A stretch of DNA of 64,000 nucleotides from Bacteroidota bacterium (GCA_016191555.1 JACPVX010000041.1:248001-312000), one strand, 5' to 3'; positions 18,132 to 28,039 are shown, counted from the stretch's first letter. Made by a program: numbers and translations. Notes: generated by a model not told the origin, from the sequence alone.

Positions 18132-18706
18132 AGTATTTCTTCTTTGTCAAGATACGTTTTTACTTTTTCTTTCAATAACTGCCGTGCCCGAAATAAGTAA
18201 TTCTTTACCGTGCCTTCGGGCATGCCGGTAGTAGCTTCAATTTCCTGATAGCTCATCGAATCGACATGATACATCGTGAGCACGGTTTTGTATTGGTGTG
18301 GTAATTGCCCGATCCATTCTAAAACCTTATCATTCATCTGGCGATCTGATAAATCTTCTTCGATATCTTCGGACGAGATAAAGAAATTCGAAAACTGCGT
18401 TTCATCCGGAAAATCCGTGAGTTTAATTTTCTTTTTCCGCAGGTGGTTGACCGCATGGCGATAGGCAATAGTGGCAATCCACGTGCTTAACTTCGATTGA
18501 AATGTAAACTCTCCTAATTTTTCATACACTTTCAAAAAAACATCCTGACATATCTCTTCCCGATCTTCATTCCGGTCCACCAATCGGGCAATCATGTGCG
18601 CCACCAACCGCTGGTGTTGCCTTATTAACTGCCGAAACGCTGCCCTATCGCCATTCAATATCTGCGATACTAGGTCTTGATCTTCTGTCATTAGTGGGTT
18701 AGACAC
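18128..18706 (-). CDS. ECF-type RNA polymerase sigma factor
   Basis: This is a 192-residue sigma-70 family protein of the extracytoplasmic-function group. Region 2 is visible as DRAAFRQLIRQHQRLVAHMIARLV, EEICQDVFLKVYEKL and STWIATIAYRHAVNHLRKKK. Region 4 is visible as YKTVLTMYHVDSMSYQEIEATTGMPEGTVKNYLFRARQLLKEK. It overlaps the downstream membrane gene by four bases. An alternative start at Met6 would lie at 18691. The signal sensed is unknown. Confidence 0.93.
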   Translation of the reverse strand: MSNPLMTEDQDLVSQILNGDRAAFRQLIRQHQRLVAHMIARLVDRNEDREEICQDVFLKVYEKLGEFTFQSKLSTWIATIAYRHAVNHLRKKKIKLTDFPDETQFSNFFISSEDIEEDLSDRQMNDKVLEWIGQLPHQYKTVLTMYHVDSMSYQEIEATTGMPEGTVKNYLFRARQLLKEKVKTYLDKEEIL

Positions 18707-18804
18707 CTGTACAATATAGAATGTTGCAGGAAATTTCAGAGATTTAAATAGAAGTGTTTCCTTGCCGGAGCCTTATTTCTAAAATTCTTATAAATCTTTG
18801 CAAC

Positions 18805-18861
18805 ATGCCGAGTAGAGTTGGTGTCTTACGCACCAAGAAACCAAAAAACAAAAAGATATGA
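18805..18861 (+). other. Possible 18-codon leader ORF
   Basis: An ATG at 18805 opens an 18-codon frame rich in Lys and Arg (begins MPSRVGVLRTKK). Its TGA overlaps the ATG of the 115-residue gene at 18858. The overlap would suit translational coupling, but nothing else supports expression. Confidence 0.25.
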
Positions 18862-19205
18862 TTACTTCTGATGTATTAATGCCCATTGCCATCTTAGGAA
18901 GCCTTGGAACTTCTATCTATTTCTTTACCAAAGTGATGACTGACTACATCCTGAAAAAGAAAATGATTGACAAAGGATATGTGAATGAAGATACCCAAGC
19001 TGTTTTCAAACAGCACTCGCTTACTGATAATAAATATTCCTCTTTGAAGTGGGGATTGATCACCTTCTTCGGTGGTATTTCACTCATCATCATGGAATAT
19101 GTGCCAGTCAGCCCTGAGTCTCCTCTGCCGTATGGATTGTTTGCTGTATCGGTGTCCTTGGGATTTTTGATTTACTACTTCCTTGTAAAGCGCGAAACAA
19201 AATAA
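18858..19205 (+). CDS. Small membrane protein, DUF6249-like
   Basis: This is a 115-residue protein with three hydrophobic segments: residues 5-25 (PIAILGSLGTSIYFFTKVM), about 62-80 (WGLITFFGGISLIIMEYV) and about 90-109. A charged loop between the first two carries KKKMIDKGYVNEDTQAVF. This layout resembles the DUF6249 type of small integral membrane protein, often found near ECF sigma factors in Bacteroidota. Here it is divergent from a sigma/anti-sigma pair. Function unknown. Confidence 0.65.
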   Translation: MITSDVLMPIAILGSLGTSIYFFTKVMTDYILKKKMIDKGYVNEDTQAVFKQHSLTDNKYSSLKWGLITFFGGISLIIMEYVPVSPESPLPYGLFAVSVSLGFLIYYFLVKRETK

Positions 19206-19209
19206 TTAC

Positions 19210-19231
19210 GGGCAGCATTCTCTTGCTGCCC
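19210..19231 (+). terminator. Hairpin between the small membrane gene and the permease
   Basis: GGGCAGCA (19210-19217) and TGCTGCCC (19224-19231) form a perfect 8-bp stem with a six-base loop, but only a broken T-rich stretch follows. It may be a weak terminator for the upstream gene or a leader hairpin for the permease at 19250. Confidence 0.5.
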
Positions 19232-19249
19232 TCACTTTAACTCATTCTT

Positions 19250-21670
19250 ATGTTCTTCAATTATTTAAAAACAGCTCTGCGGAGCCTGTTACGGCATCGC
19301 TTTTTCTCTGCCATAAATATATTTGGTCTTTCGGTGGCCATGGCCTTGTCGATGGTGATCATTATGTTGGTTGCCGATCAGATGATGTACGACCGATACA
19401 ATACAAAGCGCGATCGAATCTACCGGATCAATTCCATTCCGATCGGTAACAAAGGCGAAAGCTTTTCAGAAACTGGCACCACCACGCTGCCTCTTAAGCA
19501 AGATTTGTCAGACAATTTCACGGGAGTGGAAAAATCGGTACGGATTGCTCGTGGATTTGGGAACATGTGGATGGAGATCGAGCAGAATGTAAACATTCCG
19601 GTAGCGGGCTATTTTGCCGATCCGGAAATCTTAGATGTATTTGAATACGAATTGGCGCAAGGAAATCCTGCCACTGCATTAGTTGAGCCATACTCGGTGG
19701 TGCTCACGAAAAAGGCAGCGAAAAAATTGTTTCGTCAGGAAAATCCAATAGGTGAAACTTTTAAAGTGGGAACAGAAGGGCCTTACAAGGTTACCGGCAT
19801 TCTGAAAGAGACTACCAACAAATCGCATATTGTATTTGATGCGCTTGCCAGCATGAGCACGGTGAAAAGTTTGGAGTCGCAGAACAAACGCGAAAAAGAT
19901 TTAGATAATTGGTACAATTATACTTCGGGTTGGATTTATGTGTTGCTGGAAGAAACCAAAACGAAAGAAGACATTGAACCTCAACTCAAAGCTATTGAGC
20001 AAAAACATTTTGCGGTGCTTACGAATCCGGATACCCAACAAAAAATTAATTACCATTTACAAGCACTGACAGAAATTACTCCGGGCGCTTTCATCAACAA
20101 TCCGATTGGTCCGTTTTTACCTTGGGTTTTTGTTTACTTCTTTGCAGGACTTGCCGGTATTGTGATGTTGACTTCGTGCTTTAACTTCACCAATCTTTCC
20201 ATTGCACGATCGCTTACCCGTGCCCGCGAAATTGGTGTGCGTAAAGTAACGGGTGCGATGCGCTGGCAAATTTTTACCCAGTTTATTTCAGAGTCAGTTT
20301 TGGTAGCATTGATTGCACTGGTCGTTGCTGTGTTGCTGCTGATCGCTCTTCGACCACTTATGTTAGAATTAAGTTTCGCTCGATTGATGCAATGGGATTT
20401 GGAAGCGAACTACTTTGTGTATGTGGTGTTCGTAGTATTCGCCATTGTAGTAGGAATCTTGGCCGGTGTTTTCCCTGCTATTGTGTTGAGTGGATTTCAA
20501 CCGGTGAAAGTTTTGAAGGGTGTGAAATCGATGAAGTTGTTTTCGAATATTGGTCTTCGAAAATCACTGTTGGTCACTCAATTTACATTTTCGCTGGTGT
20601 TCATCCTTTCCGTGATCGTAGTGTATAACCAACTGCAACTTTTCTTGCGAGCCGACCACGGTTTCAGCATGGATAAAAAAATGGTGGTTGCTCTTAGTAA
20701 TACCTCGCCCGATGTTCTAAAAACAGAATTGCTAAAACACGCCAATATTGAAAATGCTACAGCGGTATCGCACGTGTTGGCCGCAGGCTCCAGCTATGGC
20801 GAAGGATACAAACGTTCTTTGGAAGATAAAGACTGGGTAAGCGTGTACTATTATTCAACCGATGAAGACTACTTGAAAAACTTAAAGATTCCTCTCGTAG
20901 CTGGACGCTTCTATCAGGAAAGCGATGGAGACTCCAAGAAAAATTTAATTGTATTGAATGAAAAAGCAGTGGAAGCTTTTCACTTCGCATCACCGCTCGA
21001 AGCGATCGGGCAAGAAATTATTCTCAAGCAAGATTCATCGCGTAAGCAAATTATTGGCGTAGTGAAAGATTACAACCACCAAATGCTCGTAGAGAAATTA
21101 GAACCACTAGCGCTGATCGCAAATCCCAAAGAATACAACCTGTTGCAAGTGCAATACACCGGCAGTTTCGAAGATGCCGGCAAAAGTGTAGAGGCCGCAT
21201 GGGCAGCAGTCAATCCTACTTTAAAAATTGACTATAAAGATTTTTATGCTGAGGTGCATAAAATTTACGACATCTTCTTTGGCGATTTAGTGAGCATTCT
21301 TGGTTTGATTTCATTTCTTGCCATTCTTATTTCATGCTTAGGCTTATTGGGCATGGCTACGTACACTACCGAAACGCGCATTAAAGAAATCTCCATTCGC
21401 AAAGTATTGGGTAGCAGCAACCATTCGTTGGTCTATCTATTGTCGAAAGGATTTGTGAGCATATTATTGATTGCCATTGTACTGGCCGTGCCGGCAGCTT
21501 ACTTCATCAACAACCTTTGGTTAGAGCAATTGGCTTATCATGTTTCTGTCGATGCGGCTACAATTTTCATTGGCGTGATCGCCCTGCTCATTTTTAGTAT
21601 CATCACCATCGGGTCGCAAACCTGGCGCGCGGTGTATGTTAATCCAGTCGATAACTTAAAAGGAGAATAA
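19250..21670 (+). CDS. FtsX/MacB-type ABC transporter permease
   Basis: This is an 806-residue integral membrane protein with two copies of the MacB periplasmic-core plus FtsX arrangement. The first membrane helix (FSAINIFGLSVAMALSMVIIMLV) is followed by a large extracellular domain and a three-helix block holding LTRAREIGVRKVTGA. A second periplasmic domain and a second FtsX block follow, with TRIKEISIRKVLGSSNHSLVYLLSKGF. It probably moves lipids, peptides or lipoproteins, or transmits mechanical force, with a separate ATPase; none is adjacent. Such single-gene permeases are numerous in Cytophagales. Confidence 0.92.
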   Translation: MFFNYLKTALRSLLRHRFFSAINIFGLSVAMALSMVIIMLVADQMMYDRYNTKRDRIYRINSIPIGNKGESFSETGTTTLPLKQDLSDNFTGVEKSVRIARGFGNMWMEIEQNVNIPVAGYFADPEILDVFEYELAQGNPATALVEPYSVVLTKKAAKKLFRQENPIGETFKVGTEGPYKVTGILKETTNKSHIVFDALASMSTVKSLESQNKREKDLDNWYNYTSGWIYVLLEETKTKEDIEPQLKAIEQKHFAVLTNPDTQQKINYHLQALTEITPGAFINNPIGPFLPWVFVYFFAGLAGIVMLTSCFNFTNLSIARSLTRAREIGVRKVTGAMRWQIFTQFISESVLVALIALVVAVLLLIALRPLMLELSFARLMQWDLEANYFVYVVFVVFAIVVGILAGVFPAIVLSGFQPVKVLKGVKSMKLFSNIGLRKSLLVTQFTFSLVFILSVIVVYNQLQLFLRADHGFSMDKKMVVALSNTSPDVLKTELLKHANIENATAVSHVLAAGSSYGEGYKRSLEDKDWVSVYYYSTDEDYLKNLKIPLVAGRFYQESDGDSKKNLIVLNEKAVEAFHFASPLEAIGQEIILKQDSSRKQIIGVVKDYNHQMLVEKLEPLALIANPKEYNLLQVQYTGSFEDAGKSVEAAWAAVNPTLKIDYKDFYAEVHKIYDIFFGDLVSILGLISFLAILISCLGLLGMATYTTETRIKEISIRKVLGSSNHSLVYLLSKGFVSILLIAIVLAVPAAYFINNLWLEQLAYHVSVDAATIFIGVIALLIFSIITIGSQTWRAVYVNPVDNLKGE

Positions 21671-21677
21671 AAATAAA

Positions 21678-21710
21678 AGAGGAGCACTAAAAATGCTCCT
21701 CTCTTTTTTA
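21678..21710. terminator. Bidirectional terminator between convergent genes
   Basis: AGAGGAGCA (21678-21686) and TGCTCCTCT (21694-21702) make a perfect 9-bp stem with T-rich runs on either strand. It serves the permease ending at 21670 and the alpha-2-macroglobulin gene ending at 21721. Confidence 0.92.
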
Positions 21711-21720
21711 TTAGAGTTGG

Positions 21721-24700
21721 TTATTTTATTATCACACGAATTCCTTCCGAGTGACTCGCAAACTCTGGCGCATACATGCATTGAATGTTTGTAACTCCAT
21801 TCGAGAAATCTCCTTTTTGCGACACGCGCAATTCATATTCAAACACGTAGGTTCCTTTACCTAAATAACCGATAAAGAAATTGGTGGCAAGATCGCGTGT
21901 GCTCTCGTAATACCTTAATCCATCCTGATACTTGTAAGTGGAGATAGTATTCACAGGTTCGAAACCCGCAGCACGCATATCTTTCAGGTGAACATATTCC
22001 ATGTCGCGATCTACGCGAAGTTCAATTCGCACTTTCACCAGATCGCCAATTTGCAAAGGTGATTGTTGGGTGATCGGTGTGATCACCGGTCCGCGATCGG
22101 TGTTGGTTTGCTTGAAGAGTTGCTTCTTTAATTTCAATGGCGTTTCAGCCGGAGTAATTTTATCGAGCTGCTCAAAATATTGCCAGTAGGCCGCACCCCA
22201 TGCTACACCCTCATCGGTTTTGGAAATGGTAATCTTGCCCATATCGGATTTGATCTCGCCCGCTTGCCAAGCGGTTTTGAAATAACCGGTACCAGCTTCC
22301 ACTTTGGTGTCTTCGCGCTTCGTTGGATCAATTATTTCATTCCCGACTTTGATATCTACCAACTTAGAACTTGCCAGCGCATCGGTGCCTCTTCGTAAAA
22401 GTGCGTAACATGCTTCTGTGGTTGCTTTGGTGGTTTTCCAGTCTTGTGTTTGCTTTTGTTTGAGTAACCATACTTTCAAGTCTTCGACTGATTTTACATC
22501 CTCCGCAACTTCATCATAGACTTCAATCATCAACGCCTGTGTTTCGATTGGCGCCTGATACCAATAGTATCCGCGATCATTCTTCCAATACATGCCCATT
22601 TCTTCCGAGCGCAAAGCCCGTTCATTGAATGACTTAATCATAGCGGACGGTGTTGTCTTGTCATCATTGCGATGAAGCGCCAGCGCGAGCATTCCCTGCA
22701 TGTACAGATTTTCTTTCAGCCAATATTTTTTCGCCTGACTTAAATAGTAATTAAATGCTTCTTTGGTGTCATCCGGAATCGGAACGTCCTTGAAGTAACT
22801 GCGCATGTACAAATATTGAATTTGTGTGTATCCCAAATTATCATCTTCAAATTTTGCCAGTCCTTTTTTGACAAGTGCCTTCAATCGCTCGTAATCATAT
22901 TGCAATTCACGATCCAAATAACGTAGCGCATTGTTCACCATGTTCCAGGTGCGTGTGTCTTGACGAACTGCACGAACGCCCAATGCATCCAAATGGCCCA
23001 TGCCGCTGATGATATGTTGTGTCATGTAGCGATCTTCCGGAAATCCGGGAAACCAGCTAAAGCCTCCGCTCGCAATTTGTGCTTTCGCGATTTTATCGAG
23101 CGCGCGTTCTTGTTCGCTGGCCATACGATTCAAATCGAACAGCAATGCTACGCTACGCTTTCGTTGAGACTCGTCTTTGGCTTGCAGTACCCACGGTGTT
23201 TCCTCCAACAAGGCAGATTTTAATTCCTGATTTTTTTCCAGGTTCGATAACAGTGCATCAGGTTGAATATTTTTCCATGTGTCAAACACTTGCTTAATGC
23301 GTGGATTGGAATTAGCGATGTGCGCTGCAATGCTGTTCGCATAAAACTTACTGAACGTTTGCTCCACGCAATCGTACGGATACTCCATCAAATACGGCAA
23401 CGCCTGAATGGCATACCATGCGGGATTGGAAGTGAACTCCAATGTGAAGCGATGATGACGCAGCGTGGCGGATTTGTTGTTGACAAACTTCTCAAACTTA
23501 AATTCTTTGGTTTGCTTGCCGCGAATGGGTAAAGGCATTGTTTCGGTCACCAACATGCGGTTAGTTACTACTTGAATCGTCATCTCTTCACCGTCTGAAA
23601 AATTGCCGGCTTTGGCCACTACGCGATACGTGATGGCTTGCACACCTTCCGGAATTTCAATGCTCCATTCCAAGTTGGTGCTTTGACGTGGCTTCAGAGC
23701 AAAATCTTTTGTCTTACCGGTGTTCTTCATCTGCGCATCGATCGACTTCATGGTAAGCGCATCAAAGAATTCCAGTTGTGCTTGTCCTAATAAATCAGCA
23801 TCCACCAAACTGCTCACCTTCACCGAAAAAATCATTTTGTCATTCTCGCGGAAGAAGCGTGGTTGATTGGGTACTACCATCAATTCCTTTTGAGTGACCA
23901 AATGGTTGATGATCGATCCTGATTTTAAATCGGTGGTGTGCGCGAAGCCCAACATTTTCCAGCGCGTTAATGCCTCTGGAATCGTGAAGTTGATAATGAT
24001 TTCTCCTTGCTCGTTGGTTTGCAGGTGCGGATAGAAGAAAGCGGTCTCGTTGAAGTTGGTTCGCACTTTTACTTGCGAAAAATCTTGAGGTTCATTTGCT
24101 GATTTTGGAAGTTGGAGAGTTGGCGAATCCTCTTTGGCTGAATCCGCTTTAGCTGAAAAATAGTTTGCTTTTATATCCTCCTCGACTTCATAACTCATTT
24201 CTGCAAGATTCACACTTTCACTTCTATATCTCGGGGTTCTAACAAGTTTACGTTTAGCACCAGCATTATAGAAATACTGATAGAAACTATAATCAAACCA
24301 GTTGAAACTATCAAAGTGAACCCCATTGGGCCATCTTTCTTGTTCGTCATTCCAATCTTTGCTAAACAACCGAAGGTCTTCCCGATTAAATCCATTCGCA
24401 CTGCTCCAGCCTAACCGTGTGTTGTTCGAATTGAAAAAATGTGCGTACCAGTTATTGCTTCTAAACTCATCGAGAGATTCATCGTAAAGGGTAGCCACCA
24501 TTTCTGCTGCTACTTTTTCGGCTGTGTTTCCCTTCACCAAAATTTTCCACTGCTCTTGTTGCCCCGGTTGTAACTTATCGCGGAAGCTGGCAAAAGAAAT
24601 AGTCAACGCTTTGTTGCTAAACGGAACTGAAATGGTCTGACTATGTGTATAGAGTCGGTTGTCTTTGATAAACGTGTAATGAATACCCACATCGCCTCGG

Positions 24701-27700
24701 TACTCTTCTTTGATCAACACTTCGAACTTTCGCTGCTCGTTGCTAAGTGAAATCCATTCCTTCGATAACAACTGGCCATCGAGTTCCAATTCGTACAGAA
24801 CATTTACTTTCTTATCCCCAGTGCCAATGATAAAACTTGCTTTGTCACCCGGCTCGCCTTCCATTTTCAGAGGCTGAAAATAATTTACTTGTGGCGTGGC
24901 AACTGTTTTATCAGAAGGTGCCGATACTGTAAAGTAAGTTACCTCTTTCACTTCTTGCCCCGAGGCGTCCAGCGCTTTGATCTCCAACACATACTCTCCC
25001 GATTTCCATTTATTTAAATTCGCCAGCGCAAAAGTTTTCTTCTCGGCTGTATTAAAATTCAAATTAAAAACTTCTGCTGCTCGTTCCCATTTTAGTTTAT
25101 TGTTTTCATCAGCAAATAAATCGATTGGAAACAGTTGATAGTATTGTTCGCGTGTATAAAGCGCACGATCGGGTTGCTCCCACAGGCGATTTCTAAATAC
25201 TTTTGTTGGCGATTTTAGTTCAAAAATTTGAATGCTTCCTTTCGCGGCTTCAAATTGTCCGGCCAGATTCGTAGTGGAAATTGAGAATTCTTTCGCAGGA
25301 TCGAGTTGGTCTTTATTGACATTGCCAATGTAAACTCCCACTTGCAGTGATTTATATCCCACCGAAATAGTGGTGCTGTTGCTGTGCGTTTCGCCATTGA
25401 TGTCGGTAACATCGGCATAAATGGTGTAATCAAAAATCGGATCGGAAGCTTTGTCTACGCTTCGATCGGGAAGTGCGGTGAAGTTTACTTTGAATTTGCC
25501 ATCAGCATCTGTTTTAGTAATTCCATTCGCAATTTCCATTTCAGGAGAACTTGGATAGTAACCCCATCGGCACCACCACCAATAGGGATAACGCGCTACG
25601 CGCACCACTCGATAACTTACCGAAGCGCCATCAATGTTTGCACCCGAATACGCTCTAGCAAATCCTTCCGACTCAACATTCTGATCCAAACGATAGGAGC
25701 CCTTCATCGGCTCAAACGCCACTTCAAACTTGGGACGCTTGTATTCTTCTACTGAAAAATAAACATTGCCTGTCCCGGCTGTATCCTGCAAACTCATTTG
25801 TCCGGTAAGCCCTGAAGAAGGCGCAATGAACGTGCCGCTAAATGTTCCAAACTCGTTTGTCGTTACTTCTACCTTACCACGCTCCTGATGATTCACATCG
25901 TAAAGCACAATAGTGTGAATTGATTTCTGACCAAGCTCAGAAGTCTTGTCATCTGTATTCACGACCAATCCTTTAAAATAAATGGTTTGCCCCGGGCGAT
26001 AGATGGCGCGATCTAAAAAGAAAAAGGTTCTTACAAATTTTTCACGTTTTGCTTCACGATACTGGTAGATGCCTCCATTATAATAAGACCCGCGATCAAT
26101 GGGAGTAGTGCTGATGCGATCTGTTCGCAAAGTAAAATTGAATGAGAAGCTTCGGTTATCATCTTTCGTTTGATACGGAATCCGAACATATCCTTTAGCA
26201 TCGGATGTGTAACTGCCAATTTTCACAGGTTCGTACTCGTTTCTTCGTGAGTTGTATTTGCTCGCGAATACTTCTGTCAATACTCCGGCTAACGGTTCAC
26301 CGTTTTTACGATTCAACACATACAGTTCGGTGCTGCCATCTTTTATTGAGCGATGGATATAACTTATGTTGGAGATGGTAGTAAATGCGTAGGCCAGTCC
26401 ATTTTTACCAATAGCAAAATCAGGTCGGTGACTGTAGAGCACCATGTATTCGCCCACAGGCAATGCATCCAATTTTACTTCCAAACTGTGTTGCTGATAA
26501 TCCTTATCGTCCGGCAATACAAACTTGCCTGATTTGATTGGAGCCTTTGGCAAAAAGTATTCGAGAAATTTTTGTTCCTGATCAACGTCATACTTGCGCT
26601 CCCATTTTCTTCGCTGCGCTTGCACTTCTTCGCGCGTAATTTTAATGATACGATAGTGGAGATCGGTAATATTCTTATACCGTACCAAACTGCGAAATGG
26701 CTCATTGGGAATATTAGTATCTTCAATGACCGCGCTGATCGTTTTCGTGAGAATACTTTGTTGAAGATTTTCGCACTGAATCGCTCCATCCGAATCTTTG
26801 AATCGCTTCTTAGCGGATTCGGCTATGTCATACGCCTTTTTGAAATCCCACTTATGGGCTTCAGATTGTAATGGCTTATATAAGTCAGCTTCCTCAAAAT
26901 AAGTCTGAGCGATGAGGAAAGTAACTCGTGTGGAAATGGGAAGAAGAATATATTTCTGTTCTAACCTCTCGAGCTCCTTTCGATACAATTCTTTTTTATT
27001 AGGCAGCACGTGATTGGCATACACAAATGAAATGCGCTGAATTTCCAAATCCACCAAAGCCTCCGGATCTTTATCATTCAAATGAAATGCTGCTAATTCT
27101 TGATAGAGCTGCATCGCATAAAACTTGAGTGAAAAAGTATCTTTTGTAGAAATCGGCAGTTTAGAAAACTCCAATGCTTCTGAAAAGTATTCTTCCTTAT
27201 CTAAAACAAAAGCATACGCTGGTTGGGTGATTGCTGCTTCTTCACCTGAGGCAAAGGTCAATGCACGGTGTGCTAAAAAATCAAACAAGGTGGGGCGGTA
27301 ACTTCTTCCTTTTTCATTTCCGTATTGAAGTACCTGTTCATACAGTCCGATTGGCGTATCCTTACTTCTGTTGGCTTGCTGTAGCGAAAGCTGGTATTGC
27401 TGAAAAGTTTCCTCGATAATTTTATGGAGGCTCCAGGTTTCAATATCATCTTGCTTGATATTCGCTACTTCACTTCGTTCATTAAATCGGTAGCGGTTGT
27501 TTTGATAATACTGCCAATACATTTCGGCCAACATTGAATGCAGCAAAGGCTTGGTAGGGAAAGTAGCCGCGTTGGCCTCTTCGCGTAGTTTAATCAGGTT
27601 TTTTACAAAGGCATTTTCCTCTTTATAATCCGTGAACTTGAGTTGATGAATCACCGCTTTGACCAATTGAGATGCGTTCTGTTCTTTCTTCGCCTGCTCA

Positions 27701-27876
27701 TAGATCGCATTCACGGCTTTTAATGCGGATTCGGGTAAATCTTTACTTTCAAAATCGGAGACCTCCTTCCAGGCCTGTTCGTAATTGTGGGGCATTGTGG
27801 GTTTTGTTTGTGCACAACTTACGTGTGCGAAAATGATAAATAGAATAATGAGAAAATGATTTTTCATAAATCGCAT
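21721..27876 (-). CDS. Bacterial alpha-2-macroglobulin family protein with thioester motif
   Basis: This very large (2051-residue) exported protein has a signal peptide ending FAHVSCAQ, whose Cys could be lipidated. The first 400 residues are helical, then the MG domains of the alpha-2-macroglobulin family follow: an MG2-like segment at FVRTFFFLDRAIYRPGQTIYFKGLV, and the bait/A2M region LTRWKMLGFAHTTDLKSG. The thioester motif CVEQ is at residues 1503-1506 (bases 23359-23370), in a TED helical domain (YPYDCVEQTFSKFYANS). Such proteins trap proteases in the periplasm and guard the envelope. The usual partner, penicillin-binding protein PbpC, is absent. The start at 27876 is supported by a perfect Shine-Dalgarno sequence. 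Confidence 0.92.
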   Translation of the reverse strand: MRFMKNHFLIILFIIFAHVSCAQTKPTMPHNYEQAWKEVSDFESKDLPESALKAVNAIYEQAKKEQNASQLVKAVIHQLKFTDYKEENAFVKNLIKLREEANAATFPTKPLLHSMLAEMYWQYYQNNRYRFNERSEVANIKQDDIETWSLHKIIEETFQQYQLSLQQANRSKDTPIGLYEQVLQYGNEKGRSYRPTLFDFLAHRALTFASGEEAAITQPAYAFVLDKEEYFSEALEFSKLPISTKDTFSLKFYAMQLYQELAAFHLNDKDPEALVDLEIQRISFVYANHVLPNKKELYRKELERLEQKYILLPISTRVTFLIAQTYFEEADLYKPLQSEAHKWDFKKAYDIAESAKKRFKDSDGAIQCENLQQSILTKTISAVIEDTNIPNEPFRSLVRYKNITDLHYRIIKITREEVQAQRRKWERKYDVDQEQKFLEYFLPKAPIKSGKFVLPDDKDYQQHSLEVKLDALPVGEYMVLYSHRPDFAIGKNGLAYAFTTISNISYIHRSIKDGSTELYVLNRKNGEPLAGVLTEVFASKYNSRRNEYEPVKIGSYTSDAKGYVRIPYQTKDDNRSFSFNFTLRTDRISTTPIDRGSYYNGGIYQYREAKREKFVRTFFFLDRAIYRPGQTIYFKGLVVNTDDKTSELGQKSIHTIVLYDVNHQERGKVEVTTNEFGTFSGTFIAPSSGLTGQMSLQDTAGTGNVYFSVEEYKRPKFEVAFEPMKGSYRLDQNVESEGFARAYSGANIDGASVSYRVVRVARYPYWWWCRWGYYPSSPEMEIANGITKTDADGKFKVNFTALPDRSVDKASDPIFDYTIYADVTDINGETHSNSTTISVGYKSLQVGVYIGNVNKDQLDPAKEFSISTTNLAGQFEAAKGSIQIFELKSPTKVFRNRLWEQPDRALYTREQYYQLFPIDLFADENNKLKWERAAEVFNLNFNTAEKKTFALANLNKWKSGEYVLEIKALDASGQEVKEVTYFTVSAPSDKTVATPQVNYFQPLKMEGEPGDKASFIIGTGDKKVNVLYELELDGQLLSKEWISLSNEQRKFEVLIKEEYRGDVGIHYTFIKDNRLYTHSQTISVPFSNKALTISFASFRDKLQPGQQEQWKILVKGNTAEKVAAEMVATLYDESLDEFRSNNWYAHFFNSNNTRLGWSSANGFNREDLRLFSKDWNDEQERWPNGVHFDSFNWFDYSFYQYFYNAGAKRKLVRTPRYRSESVNLAEMSYEVEEDIKANYFSAKADSAKEDSPTLQLPKSANEPQDFSQVKVRTNFNETAFFYPHLQTNEQGEIIINFTIPEALTRWKMLGFAHTTDLKSGSIINHLVTQKELMVVPNQPRFFRENDKMIFSVKVSSLVDADLLGQAQLEFFDALTMKSIDAQMKNTGKTKDFALKPRQSTNLEWSIEIPEGVQAITYRVVAKAGNFSDGEEMTIQVVTNRMLVTETMPLPIRGKQTKEFKFEKFVNNKSATLRHHRFTLEFTSNPAWYAIQALPYLMEYPYDCVEQTFSKFYANSIAAHIANSNPRIKQVFDTWKNIQPDALLSNLEKNQELKSALLEETPWVLQAKDESQRKRSVALLFDLNRMASEQERALDKIAKAQIASGGFSWFPGFPEDRYMTQHIISGMGHLDALGVRAVRQDTRTWNMVNNALRYLDRELQYDYERLKALVKKGLAKFEDDNLGYTQIQYLYMRSYFKDVPIPDDTKEAFNYYLSQAKKYWLKENLYMQGMLALALHRNDDKTTPSAMIKSFNERALRSEEMGMYWKNDRGYYWYQAPIETQALMIEVYDEVAEDVKSVEDLKVWLLKQKQTQDWKTTKATTEACYALLRRGTDALASSKLVDIKVGNEIIDPTKREDTKVEAGTGYFKTAWQAGEIKSDMGKITISKTDEGVAWGAAYWQYFEQLDKITPAETPLKLKKQLFKQTNTDRGPVITPITQQSPLQIGDLVKVRIELRVDRDMEYVHLKDMRAAGFEPVNTISTYKYQDGLRYYESTRDLATNFFIGYLGKGTYVFEYELRVSQKGDFSNGVTNIQCMYAPEFASHSEGIRVIIK

Positions 27877-27881
27877 TGATT

Positions 27882-27890
27882 ACCTCCTTT
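27882..27890 (-). promoter_or_regulatory. Strong Shine-Dalgarno sequence before the alpha-2-macroglobulin gene
   Basis: On the minus strand AAAGGAGGT stands five bases before the ATG at 27876. This is unusual in Bacteroidota, where Shine-Dalgarno sequences are mostly lacking, and it decides the start against the second Met at 27867. Confidence 0.8.
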
Positions 27891-27983
27891 AATTTAAAAA
27901 TGATCAATAGTCACAAGCATGAGATGCAAAAACGATGCAATTCCATAATGCGCATGATTATTTCGTAAAATTTTATTTAATGT

Positions 27984-28012
27984 AAAAAAATACCCCGATT
28001 GTGGCGGGGTAT
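27984..28012 (-). terminator. Rho-independent terminator of the pseudouridine synthase gene
   Basis: ATACCCCG (27990-27997) and CGGGGTAT (28005-28012) pair around seven bases. On the minus strand a run of T follows, 28 bp past the stop of the gene at 28040. Confidence 0.92.
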
Positions 28013-28039
28013 TATTCTAAACTTGATTAAGCCGTTGGC

